Source of the DNA: an uncultured Thiotrichaceae bacterium
Lineage (GTDB): Bacteria; Pseudomonadota; Gammaproteobacteria; Thiotrichales; Thiotrichaceae
Length of the DNA: 5,839 nt
Assembly (NCBI GenBank): GCA_902727945.1
Contig: CACVAV010000204.1
Location: forward strand, 1 to 5,839
Direction: 5' to 3'
Shown piece by piece: positions 1 through 5,716 of this stretch. A model generated the notes under the pieces. That model was given only the letters and a program-made list of their open reading frames with translations. It did no database searches and was not told the origin of the DNA. Position 1 is the stretch's first letter; every line of letters begins with the position of its first letter. Position numbers and translations under genes: made by a program.

Positions 1-640
1 TCGCCTTAACACTAGAAATTCTTTCATACAAGGAACGCTCAGCAGGTGCCTGAATAGCTTCCGTCATCGCAAAGTCAAAACTAAACACCACATCTTCAGC
101 TGTCAACGGCTTGCCATCTGAGAAGGTGACATCATCACGCAACTGAAAGGTAATGACCAAGCCATCATCACTCACCGTCCAGCTTTTTGCCACCAGCCCG
201 TCCCATTCTAATGAATCAGGGTTGCGTGTCAGTAAACTTTCCATCACATTACTTTGCACTGTTGAAGCATCTGCATCAGAAGACACCAAAGGCGTAATCG
301 TCGCCAGACCACCGGAGAACGCATTAACACTCCAATCCCCTTGCGCATAGCCTTCCTGCTGCGTAGCGTCATAAGCCCGCTTAAATGCAGGCGCTACACC
401 CGATCCGGAAGCTGCAGCCTGATCACCACCTTGCGATACAGACTTCGCGGCAAATGCGCCGGAACCCAGTCCGGTGCGTAAAGCACGCATATCTTTAGCC
501 TGTTCAGAAAGCGAAGTTTGCATCTGATCCAGCTTTGTCCATTGCCGGTCAACCTGATACATCACCAATAGCAGTAAAAAAACCAAAAGAATGATCAGGG
601 AATAGAGAATCCAGTCGCGGGCGTTGAGTCGTTTTTGCAT
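1..640 (-). CDS. Membrane-anchored peptide ABC transporter substrate-binding protein (family 5), N-terminal part
   Basis: The first 213 codons are present and the gene runs off the left edge; family members usually have about 500-600 residues, so more than half is missing. Residues 1-10 are basic, 11-28 form one strongly hydrophobic segment (core LIILLVFLLLLVMY) with no clear signal peptidase site, and 29-56 look like a coiled-coil stalk. A Gly/Ala/Ser-rich linker follows (57-85). From about 103 the SBP_bac_5 (DppA/OppA-like) fold begins, with NVMESLLTRNPDS (131-143), LVAKSWTVSDDG (149-160) and the typical FSDGKPLTAEDVVFSF (173-188). Family knowledge: such proteins bind oligopeptides, nickel chelates or peptide-like antibiotics in the periplasm and deliver them to an ABC permease. 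I infer that this one stays tethered to the inner membrane. The ATG at 638-640 is chosen because an in-frame stop lies about nine codons upstream; its Shine-Dalgarno site (GAAG) is weak. It diverges from fabI. The substrate cannot be read from this fragment. Confidence 0.88.
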   Translation of the reverse strand, partial: MQKRLNARDWILYSLIILLVFLLLLVMYQVDRQWTKLDQMQTSLSEQAKDMRALRTGLGSGAFAAKSVSQGGDQAAASGSGVAPAFKRAYDATQQEGYAQGDWSVNAFSGGLATITPLVSSDADASTVQSNVMESLLTRNPDSLEWDGLVAKSWTVSDDGLVITFQLRDDVTFSDGKPLTAEDVVFSFDFAMTEAIQAPAERSLYERISSVKA

Positions 641-676
641 GTTCTTCGTGTATACTTTGCGCGATTAAGTTAATAA

Positions 677-697
677 GAGGAACTAGTGTAGTTCCTC
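677..697. promoter_or_regulatory. Perfect inverted repeat between the divergent binding-protein and fabI genes
   Basis: GAGGAACTA and TAGTTCCTC are exact reverse complements (9 bp arms) around a 3 bp centre, GTG. Neither strand has a T-run after it, so it is a poor intrinsic terminator. It lies 37 bp upstream of the binding-protein start and 144 bp upstream of fabI. It could be an operator for a dimeric regulator, or a hairpin in the leader of either transcript. A palindromic GTATAC at 650-655 could supply a -10 element to either strand, but no good -35 is visible for either. The symmetry is seen directly; the role is inference. Confidence 0.4.
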
Positions 698-803
698 AAG
701 CATACCACCAAGCCGATAAAGGTTGCAGCCCAAAGCACAAGACAATTTATCTGCCCGGTGATTTCTATTTCATAATGTGCATGCAGGGCATCCCCCGCAA
801 GCA

Positions 804-822
804 TGGAAACCTACGGTTTCCA
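804..822 (+). promoter_or_regulatory. Leader hairpin just upstream of the fabI ribosome binding site
   Basis: TGGAAACC (804-811) and GGTTTCCA (815-822) form a perfect 8 bp stem with a 3-base loop, TAC. The stem ends six bases before the fabI Shine-Dalgarno sequence AAGGAG (829-834). In mRNA it could protect the 5' end or modulate ribosome access; as DNA it could be an operator. A CATAAT at 771-776 is a possible -10 box (the best -35 nearby, TTTATC at 746-751, is weak), which would place this hairpin in a short 5' leader. There is no T-run, so it is not a standard terminator. Confidence 0.4.
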
Positions 823-840
823 CAGTAGAAGGAGTTATTA

Positions 841-1635
841 ATGGGTTTTCTTACCGGCAAACGCATTCTGGTCACTGGCATCGCCAGCAATCGTTCGATC
901 GCCTACGGCATCGCTAAAGCGATGCACCGCGAAGGTGCAGAACTGGCATTTACTTATCAGAATGAAAAACTGAAGCCACGGGTAGAAAAATTTGCGGCTG
1001 AATTTAGCAGTGATATTGTGCTGCTGTGTGATGTGGGTTCAGATGAGCAAATTGCTGATACCTTTAAGCAATTGGGTGAACAGTGGGATGGGCTGGATGG
1101 TGTGGTGCATGCGATTGCTTTCGCACCTAAAGAGCAACTGGAAGGCAGCATCGTTGACAATACCACACGCGAAGGCTCACAGATCGCACATGACATTAGT
1201 GCTTACAGCTTCCTGGCGATGGCGCGTTATTCCCGTCCATTGATGAAAGGCCGCAATGGCTCACTCATCGCACTGAGCTATTTAGGCGCAGTATCGGCTA
1301 TTCCGAACTATAATGTGATGGGTATGGCAAAAGCCAGCCTGGAAGCTGCGGTACGTTTTATGGCTTCTGATCTTGGCCCTGAGGGCACGCGGGTAAATGC
1401 GATTTCTGCCGGCCCTATCCGCACCCTGGCCGCAGCAGGCATCACCGGCTTCCGTAAAATGCTGGATCATTTTGAAGAAAATGCACCGTTGCGCCGCAAT
1501 GTCACTACGGATGAAGTGGGTAATGTCGCCGCCTTCATGTGTTCAGATCTGGCTTCCGGTATTACCGGTGAAATCACTTATGTGGATTGTGGCTGGAATA
1601 CATTGGGCATGTCCGGGTTGAATAGCGCTGAGTAA
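841..1635 (+). CDS. fabI: Enoyl-[acyl-carrier-protein] reductase (NADH), FabI
   Basis: FabI reduces trans-2-enoyl-ACP to acyl-ACP with NADH, the last step of each cycle of type II fatty acid synthesis in the cytosol. The 264 residues match the family length (262 in E. coli) and align from end to end with E. coli FabI as I remember it. The N-terminus MGFLTGKRILVTGIAS carries the nucleotide-binding loop of this short-chain dehydrogenase family, followed by SIAYGIAKAMHREGAELAFTY. The catalytic Y-x6-K pair is Tyr157 and Lys164 in IPNYNVMGMAKASLEA, and NAISAGPIRTLAAAG (186-200) is the substrate-loop region. Position 93 is Ala where E. coli has Gly (HAIAFAP); Ala here is common in other FabI proteins. 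AAGGAG at 829-834, six bases before the ATG, fixes the start. A probable terminator follows, so the gene is probably transcribed alone. From memory, fabI lies close to a peptide ABC transporter cluster in Pseudomonas aeruginosa too. Confidence 0.98.
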   Translation: MGFLTGKRILVTGIASNRSIAYGIAKAMHREGAELAFTYQNEKLKPRVEKFAAEFSSDIVLLCDVGSDEQIADTFKQLGEQWDGLDGVVHAIAFAPKEQLEGSIVDNTTREGSQIAHDISAYSFLAMARYSRPLMKGRNGSLIALSYLGAVSAIPNYNVMGMAKASLEAAVRFMASDLGPEGTRVNAISAGPIRTLAAAGITGFRKMLDHFEENAPLRRNVTTDEVGNVAAFMCSDLASGITGEITYVDCGWNTLGMSGLNSAE

Positions 1636-1648
1636 ATACCCTAAAATT

Positions 1649-1680
1649 GTGGCTGCTACGAATAATAGCAGCCATTACTT
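1649..1680 (+). terminator. Probable intrinsic terminator of fabI
   Basis: TGGCTGCTA (1650-1658) and TAGCAGCCA (1666-1674) form a perfect 9 bp stem with a 7-base loop, extendable by one G-T pair. It starts 14 bases after the fabI stop codon. The tail TTACTT is only moderately T-rich, so termination may be incomplete and some readthrough into the next plus-strand gene is possible. Confidence 0.6.
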
Positions 1681-1758
1681 AACACACCAGACTGAACCAA
1701 AGCTAAACACACAGACTCTTACAAAGACCACGAATAAAGAATATAAGGACTGTGAAAA

Positions 1759-2358
1759 ATGACTACCCCGAAGCTATCAAAAACACTGTTATCCGGCCTG
1801 TTGGGCTTAGCCCTGTTACAACCAACACTGGCAGCGGCTGAGGATCAGATCGTAAAACTGGACGCCAAAGTAAACACCCAGAAAAATCCAGGCATGTTAT
1901 ACCTGCGTGCAGGCACTTATCAGGTCACACCTGTCGGACGTCATCACGGTGACAACAAAACCGCATGGAGTGTCTGGGGGCATACTACCTGCAAACAAGC
2001 TCACGGTTGTACCCGTACCGTTCCCACCAAATTCACCGGTCTGCACAATAACTATTATGTTATGTCCGACCAGCTTGGCGCAGTCAGCATTAACAATAAA
2101 CCACTGGCGGAAGTTGCGGAAACACCGAAATATCGCATGCATAGTTATTATTTAGTGGATGGCACAACACGCGCCTATGAAGTTACACAGCCAACAGTTT
2201 ACGCCAATGAGGCCAGTGCGCTGGCGGGTGCACAAAGCTCAACGTTCATTATGAAACAAAATGGCCGTGTTAAATTTGCGCTGTTGGACAATAGCCGTAC
2301 AACGGATAACCGGGGCGGTATGAGCCTGAAAGTCACTAAGATAGAAAGCACCCAATAA
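1759..2358 (+). CDS. Secreted hypothetical protein, 199 residues
   Basis: I do not recognise a named family. Residues 1-27 are a clear Sec signal peptide: Lys5 and Lys8, a hydrophobic core LLSGLLGLALL (10-20), and a cleavage site after AAA (25-27). The mature protein of about 172 residues should be periplasmic or secreted. It contains short alternating segments that suggest beta strands, such as MLYLRAGTYQVTPVG (46-60) and RVKFALLDNS (170-179). A closing DNRGGMSLKVTKI (183-195) resembles the last strands of carbohydrate-binding-like beta sandwiches, where a D-N-x-G turn precedes the final strand; this is a weak resemblance. The only cysteines, Cys78 and Cys84, are six residues apart in a His-rich stretch (His75, His82) and could form a disulphide or a metal site. 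AAGGA at 1745-1749 supports the start. A possible -35 (TTAACA, 1679-1684) has only a poor -10 partner (GCTAAA, 1702-1707). Orientation matches fabI and amn, but each has its own leader. Confidence 0.85.
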   Translation: MTTPKLSKTLLSGLLGLALLQPTLAAAEDQIVKLDAKVNTQKNPGMLYLRAGTYQVTPVGRHHGDNKTAWSVWGHTTCKQAHGCTRTVPTKFTGLHNNYYVMSDQLGAVSINNKPLAEVAETPKYRMHSYYLVDGTTRAYEVTQPTVYANEASALAGAQSSTFIMKQNGRVKFALLDNSRTTDNRGGMSLKVTKIESTQ

Positions 2359-2365
2359 ATAATAC

Positions 2366-2378
2366 GATCACAGTGATC
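2366..2378. promoter_or_regulatory. Short perfect palindrome upstream of the amn promoter
   Basis: GATCAC and GTGATC are exact reverse complements around a single A. It lies 7 bp after the stop codon of the secreted protein and 23 bp before the candidate amn -35 box. It is too short and lacks a T-run for a terminator. Its place is one where an activator would bind, but the sequence does not match the CRP or FNR consensus spacing. The regulator is unknown. Confidence 0.25.
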
Positions 2379-2401
2379 AACCCACGAAGACCGGAGCGCC
2401 A

Positions 2402-2431
2402 CTGACACAGCTATACACAATTTCTGATAAG
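2402..2431 (+). promoter_or_regulatory. Candidate sigma-70 promoter of amn
   Basis: CTGACA (2402-2407, five of six consensus bases) and GATAAG (2426-2431, four of six) are separated by 18 bp. Transcription would start near 2438, giving a leader of about 24 bases that still contains the Shine-Dalgarno AAGGA (2449-2453). The spacing and position are good, but the match is by eye and untested. Confidence 0.4.
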
Positions 2432-2461
2432 CTGAATGCATACTAAAAAAGGAATAATAAA

Positions 2462-3235
2462 ATGAAAACAAAATCAGCTATTGTGGAAAACTGGCTGCCC
2501 CGTTATACCGGCATGGCGCTGGAAGATATAGGGCAGCACATTTTACTGGTCAACTTTAATCACTACATTGAGCTATTTGCTGAATGGTACGGCGTGCCTG
2601 TTTTAGGTAAAGAGCGCTCTATGCCTAGCGCAACCGCTGACGGCATTACCATCATCAATTTTGGCATGGGCAGCGCCAATGCAGCCACTATCATGGATTT
2701 ACTCAGCGCTATACACCCGAAGGCTTGTTTGTTTCTGGGCAAATGCGGAGGCCTGAAAAAGAAAAATGCCTTGGGCGACTTAATCCTTCCCATCGCAGCC
2801 ATACGCGGCGAAGGCACATCCACTGATTATATGCCGGCAGAAGTCCCGGCCCTGCCCTCATTCAGCTTACAAAAAGCAGTTTCAACCACTATTTCCCGCC
2901 AGCACCAACGCGAGTACTGGACAGGTACCGTCTACACCACAAACCGACGGGTGTGGGAGCATGACTTAAAGTTCAAAAAATACCTGAACCGACTACGCTG
3001 CATGGCCATTGACATGGAAACAGCCACCATATTTGTCAGTGGCTTTCACAATGAAATTCCCAGCGGAGCATTATTATTGGTATCAGACCAGCCGATGATT
3101 CCTGACGGCGTAAAAACTGAAGAGGGCGACCGGATTATCACTGAACAATTCGCTCACCAACACCTGCGTATTGGCATCGATTCATTAAAAGAATTGCAAA
3201 ATAATGGCTTATCAGTCAAACATTTGCGCTTCTGA
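2462..3235 (+). CDS. amn: AMP nucleosidase, short form
   Basis: The predicted reaction is AMP + H2O to adenine + ribose 5-phosphate, a cytosolic step in purine salvage and control of the AMP pool. The protein belongs to the nucleoside phosphorylase / nucleosidase fold (PNP_UDP_1). Visible signatures are IINFGMGSANAATIMDLL (64-81) with the Gly-rich phosphate-binding turn, LFLGKCGGLKKKNALGDLIL (90-109), GEGTSTDYMP (116-125), YTTNRRVWEHD (158-168), AIDMETAT (182-189) with the Met-Glu pair that contacts the ribose, and LLVSDQPM (205-212), whose Asp209 is the expected catalytic acid. The N-terminal VENWLPRYTG (8-17) is typical of AMP nucleosidases rather than of MTA/SAH nucleosidase or uridine phosphorylase. 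At 257 residues it is about half the E. coli Amn (484), because it lacks that enzyme's N-terminal domain; this short form occurs in several bacterial groups. AAGGA at 2449-2453 fixes the start. It ends 13 bp from the stop of the convergent SH3b gene. Confidence 0.93.
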   Translation: MKTKSAIVENWLPRYTGMALEDIGQHILLVNFNHYIELFAEWYGVPVLGKERSMPSATADGITIINFGMGSANAATIMDLLSAIHPKACLFLGKCGGLKKKNALGDLILPIAAIRGEGTSTDYMPAEVPALPSFSLQKAVSTTISRQHQREYWTGTVYTTNRRVWEHDLKFKKYLNRLRCMAIDMETATIFVSGFHNEIPSGALLLVSDQPMIPDGVKTEEGDRIITEQFAHQHLRIGIDSLKELQNNGLSVKHLRF

Positions 3236-3248
3236 AGCCAACGCCAAC

Positions 3249-4280
3249 TCAACGCCGTGAATCATTAAACGTCATTTGGATCGACTTAATCAGCTCCACC
3301 GCTTTCGCACGTTCATGTAATTTGGGGTTAGTATCTTTAATGATAGTGACCAATGAATCAATCACCTCCCCAGATTCTGAAGCCTGACGGAAATAACGCG
3401 GCTCCTCTTTCAATGCACCCTGAATGTATGCCAAAGTTTCACTCAAACGCTGTAAAGAAACATTAGCGTAACGTCCCAAAGGATAACGTAATAAATATTC
3501 GCCTTGTGTCATTCTCTCTCTACCCAAGTTACAGGCGATATCCCCCTCACATTCCCCTCCCAACTGAGCATTGGCTGCATACCAGGCAATTTCATCACCA
3601 CTGGCCTGCCCCTTGTACTTATCTGCTAACTTCCAGTAATCCAGCGAGGAGACCAACCACTGGCCACTGATTTCATCATGGAAAATGCGCTTTGCGGGCT
3701 GATGCTCTTTCACCCAAGCTGCATAAGGTTCTTTTTTCTCATTACTGTAATTCACTGGTTCAAACGATTTTTGCAAAGCCAGCAACCGGCCCAGCTCAAA
3801 TGCACCTTTCAGTTTCTCATCCTGAGAGTTATTAGCCACCAGATCGGTAAACCTATACAGCGCCACCCGATCACGAAATGATAACTTAGGGTTGTCCAAG
3901 CGGGTTTTAATCAGATCAAGCCAAATTTTTTCTTTTTTATCCGCTGTAAAGTCATTCAGAAAACGACCAGACACCCAACCAGACAACTGAGGTGCAGTAA
4001 TAAAATACCAGTAATGCTCAACAGCTTCGTATTGCAGCTTATTCCTAGTACGCTTGGTTGCCGTAAAAACAGCCCCCAAACCCAGATGCCCGACAACGTC
4101 GGATGCCAATAAGGGTTGCGCCCGTACTCTGACCGTAGAAGCGGTGACGATCTTTTTTCCATCCATTGCAATCAACGGTAAATCTGCCCGCACCACCAAC
4201 GGCATGTAACTCAGACAAACCAATAGAAATAGTTTCCACCACATAGTCCCGAAAGCACGAAGCATATATTTACCTGACAT
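3249..4280 (-). CDS. Exported SH3b-domain protein with a helical C-terminal region
   Basis: The protein has 343 residues. Residues 1-32 form a signal peptide (hydrophobic core about 14-30, likely cleavage after VVRA, before DLPL). Residues 43-111 fit a bacterial SH3 (SH3b) domain: TASTVRVRAQPLLASDVVGHL (47-67) has the usual V-R-x-x-P...G-x-L pattern, followed by AVFTATKRT and then YWYFITAPQLSGWVSGRFLN (90-109), whose G-W-V-x-x-x-F/Y-L ending is characteristic. From about 115 to the end the sequence is mostly alpha-helical, charged and unassigned, with two cysteines in CEGDIAC (244-250) that could form a disulphide. Family knowledge: exported SH3b domains often bind peptidoglycan or another periplasmic protein; no catalytic domain is visible here, so I infer a structural or adaptor role. 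The ATG at 4278-4280 is preferred over Met6 and Met13 because it has an almost perfect Shine-Dalgarno site. Confidence 0.88.
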   Translation of the reverse strand: MSGKYMLRAFGTMWWKLFLLVCLSYMPLVVRADLPLIAMDGKKIVTASTVRVRAQPLLASDVVGHLGLGAVFTATKRTRNKLQYEAVEHYWYFITAPQLSGWVSGRFLNDFTADKKEKIWLDLIKTRLDNPKLSFRDRVALYRFTDLVANNSQDEKLKGAFELGRLLALQKSFEPVNYSNEKKEPYAAWVKEHQPAKRIFHDEISGQWLVSSLDYWKLADKYKGQASGDEIAWYAANAQLGGECEGDIACNLGRERMTQGEYLLRYPLGRYANVSLQRLSETLAYIQGALKEEPRYFRQASESGEVIDSLVTIIKDTNPKLHERAKAVELIKSIQMTFNDSRR

Positions 4281-4284
4281 TCCT

Positions 4285-4294
4285 GATCACCTCT
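4285..4294 (-). promoter_or_regulatory. Strong ribosome binding site of the SH3b gene
   Basis: On the minus strand this reads AGAGGTGATC, which can pair over nine consecutive bases (GAGGTGATC) with the 3' end of proteobacterial 16S rRNA. It lies four bases before the ATG at 4280, with GAGG about nine bases away. The internal ATG codons have nothing comparable, so it decides the start. Confidence 0.7.
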
Positions 4295-4559
4295 TTGCAA
4301 TTTGCGCCCTTACCAAATCATAGAACAATAATCATTCATGAAGTTCAGTTAAGCAATTTTTATACACAAGAATTCAGAAAACACGCCGTACCCACAATGC
4401 ACTCATCAGAGTGATGCCCATAGATTTACAAACATTGCCGTACGGATGTGTTTCCCAATTGATCATCAGCTTTATATATCCGAATTATCTACACATGATC
4501 TACACTCAAAATAAGGGCGACATGTCCGCACTTTTTGAAACAATAATGAGAAACTACCT
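4295..4559. other. Divergent intergenic region between the SH3b and lipoprotein hydrolase genes
   Basis: This AT-rich stretch must hold promoters for both flanking genes; no ORF or RNA gene is recognisable in it. For the minus gene, TATGAT (plus 4317-4322) is a good -10 without a recognisable -35. For the plus gene, TTGATC (4459-4464) and AATTAT (4483-4488) at 18 bp are a weak candidate pair, about 70 bp before the ATG. An 8 bp palindrome, CCGTACGG, lies at 4438-4445. A tandem repeat at 4487-4505 is listed separately. The hydrolase has only a poor Shine-Dalgarno site (GAGA, 4548-4551). Confidence 0.4.
4487..4505 (+). repeat. Tandem 8 bp direct repeat at 11 bp period
   Basis: ATCTACAC occurs at 4487-4494 and again, exactly, at 4498-4505, separated by ATG. 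The 11 bp period places both copies on the same face of the helix. Many OmpR/PhoB-type response regulators bind direct repeats with this period. It lies 55 bp upstream of the lipoprotein hydrolase start. The repeat is seen directly; regulator binding is inference, and two copies of 8 bp can arise by chance. Confidence 0.35.
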
Positions 4560-5708
4560 ATGATTCGTTTTACACTTGAAAAACTAAGACACCCGTCACT
4601 TATAACACCACTATTATTTACAGCACTTCTTTTAACAGGCTGTGGTGGCGGCGGGGATGATAGTGCCGATAATGTTAATGAACCTGCTGAAGAAAGAGCA
4701 GAGTTAGTATCCGCAGAAAAACTTAAGTCATTTAAAAGTACTGAACTATCATTTGAAGATAGCGACCTGAACGCTACTAATCAACCGGATTATGACCAAT
4801 ATGATGTAGACCTGTACAAATTAGTCTACACCACATTGGATGCTGATGAGCAAATCGTTAATGCTTCCGGCCTTGTGGTCATCCCGAAAAAAGACTCACA
4901 GGTAGGCAGCCCGTTACTCAGCTATCAACATGGTACTATTTTTTACAATACTGAAGCACCTAGCAATGACCTGACCACAATAGCTCCGCCCATTTTATTA
5001 GGGTCACTGGGGTTTGTGACTATTGCACCGGATTACGTGGGTTATGGTGAATCACACCGTCACCCACATCCTTACCTACTACAAAAACAATCAGCAGCAG
5101 TTGGCATCGATTTATTAATAGCCTCAAAAAAATGGCTAGGCCAACAAAGCATACCATTGAACTCTCAACTGTTTCTGACAGGCTATTCACAAGGTGGCTA
5201 TGTCACCATGGCCATGCATAAAGCGTTAGAAACACTGAATGATATAACAATGAAAGTAACCGCTGCGGTTCCGGCAGCCGGCCCTTATCATATTGAAGAA
5301 ACGCTGGATATTCTGGTTGATAGTTTATTTCGCAACACAAATGCAGAACGCAGTTTTGTTGATAGACTGGTTAATTTTATTGGTGGACAGGTTACACCCG
5401 ATGATACTGATATTGAGTACGATAAACGTATTTTCAGCTATTACCTGGACGAAGGAGCTAGTGGAGTAGCAGCAGAAAATGTACATAATTGGAAAGCAAC
5501 AGCACCTGTCCGTTTATTCCATGGGCAAGATGACGAAACGGTTCCATTTATCAATGCATCGCTTGCGCTTACTGCAATGCAGGCAAAAGGTTCTATGGAT
5601 GTACAGGTTATAGAATGTCAGGAGGAAGACTCCGGACATAAAGAGTGTGTCCCAGACTACGGGGCATTTACGATTAACTACTTTCTGGGAATAGCTCAGG
5701 GTATTTGA
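4560..5708 (+). CDS. Lipoprotein of the alpha/beta hydrolase fold, probable esterase or lipase
   Basis: The protein has 382 residues. A lipoprotein signal peptide ends in the lipobox LTGC (25-28), so Cys28 is the lipidated residue. Gly29 at the +2 position, not Asp, predicts transport to the outer membrane. A flexible, acidic GGGGDDSADN linker follows. The catalytic fold shows SYQHGTIF (121-128) as the likely oxyanion segment, FVTIAPDYVGYGES (152-165), the nucleophile elbow GYSQGG (208-213) with Ser210, HGQDDETVPF (321-330) with Asp325 as the likely acid, and His360 in SGHKEC as the base. Cys353 and Cys363 flank His360 and may form a disulphide, as fits an exported enzyme. Family knowledge: such proteins hydrolyse esters, lipids or occasionally peptides; the substrate here is unknown. 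The overall pattern resembles secretory lipase/esterase families. The ATG at 4560 has a poor Shine-Dalgarno site, but it is the only Met before residue 218 and is needed for the signal peptide. The gene converges on the rRNA operon end. Confidence 0.9.
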   Translation: MIRFTLEKLRHPSLITPLLFTALLLTGCGGGGDDSADNVNEPAEERAELVSAEKLKSFKSTELSFEDSDLNATNQPDYDQYDVDLYKLVYTTLDADEQIVNASGLVVIPKKDSQVGSPLLSYQHGTIFYNTEAPSNDLTTIAPPILLGSLGFVTIAPDYVGYGESHRHPHPYLLQKQSAAVGIDLLIASKKWLGQQSIPLNSQLFLTGYSQGGYVTMAMHKALETLNDITMKVTAAVPAAGPYHIEETLDILVDSLFRNTNAERSFVDRLVNFIGGQVTPDDTDIEYDKRIFSYYLDEGASGVAAENVHNWKATAPVRLFHGQDDETVPFINASLALTAMQAKGSMDVQVIECQEEDSGHKECVPDYGAFTINYFLGIAQGI

Positions 5709-5716
5709 GCCACCAT

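Noticed and set aside
153..350. Plus-strand 65-codon open frame
   Set aside because: It is antisense to the binding-protein gene, whose translation has clear family motifs throughout, and this frame has no recognisable content.
651..656. TATACT as a plus-strand -10 box for fabI
   Set aside because: The hexamer is good, but no -35 lies at 16-18 bp; the nearest TTGAGT (624-629) is 21 bp away and inside the opposite gene. It is kept only as a remark.
957..1196. Minus-strand open frame within fabI
   Set aside because: It is a shadow of the well-conserved fabI reading frame, rich in Ser and Cys as antisense frames often are.
1742..1747. TATAAG as a -10 box for the secreted-protein gene
   Set aside because: A start from it would fall about five bases before the ATG and remove the Shine-Dalgarno site.
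1897..2155. Overlapping plus and minus frames within the secreted-protein gene
   Set aside because: Neither has a good ribosome binding site or recognisable protein features; the annotated frame has a signal peptide and a Shine-Dalgarno site.
2199..2471. Minus-strand 90-codon frame across the gap before amn
   Set aside because: It overlaps the coding end of the secreted protein and the amn promoter region, has no family resemblance and no supporting signals.
4327..4336. AATAATCATT resembling half of a Fur box
   Set aside because: Only part of the 19 bp Fur consensus is matched and the second half does not fit.
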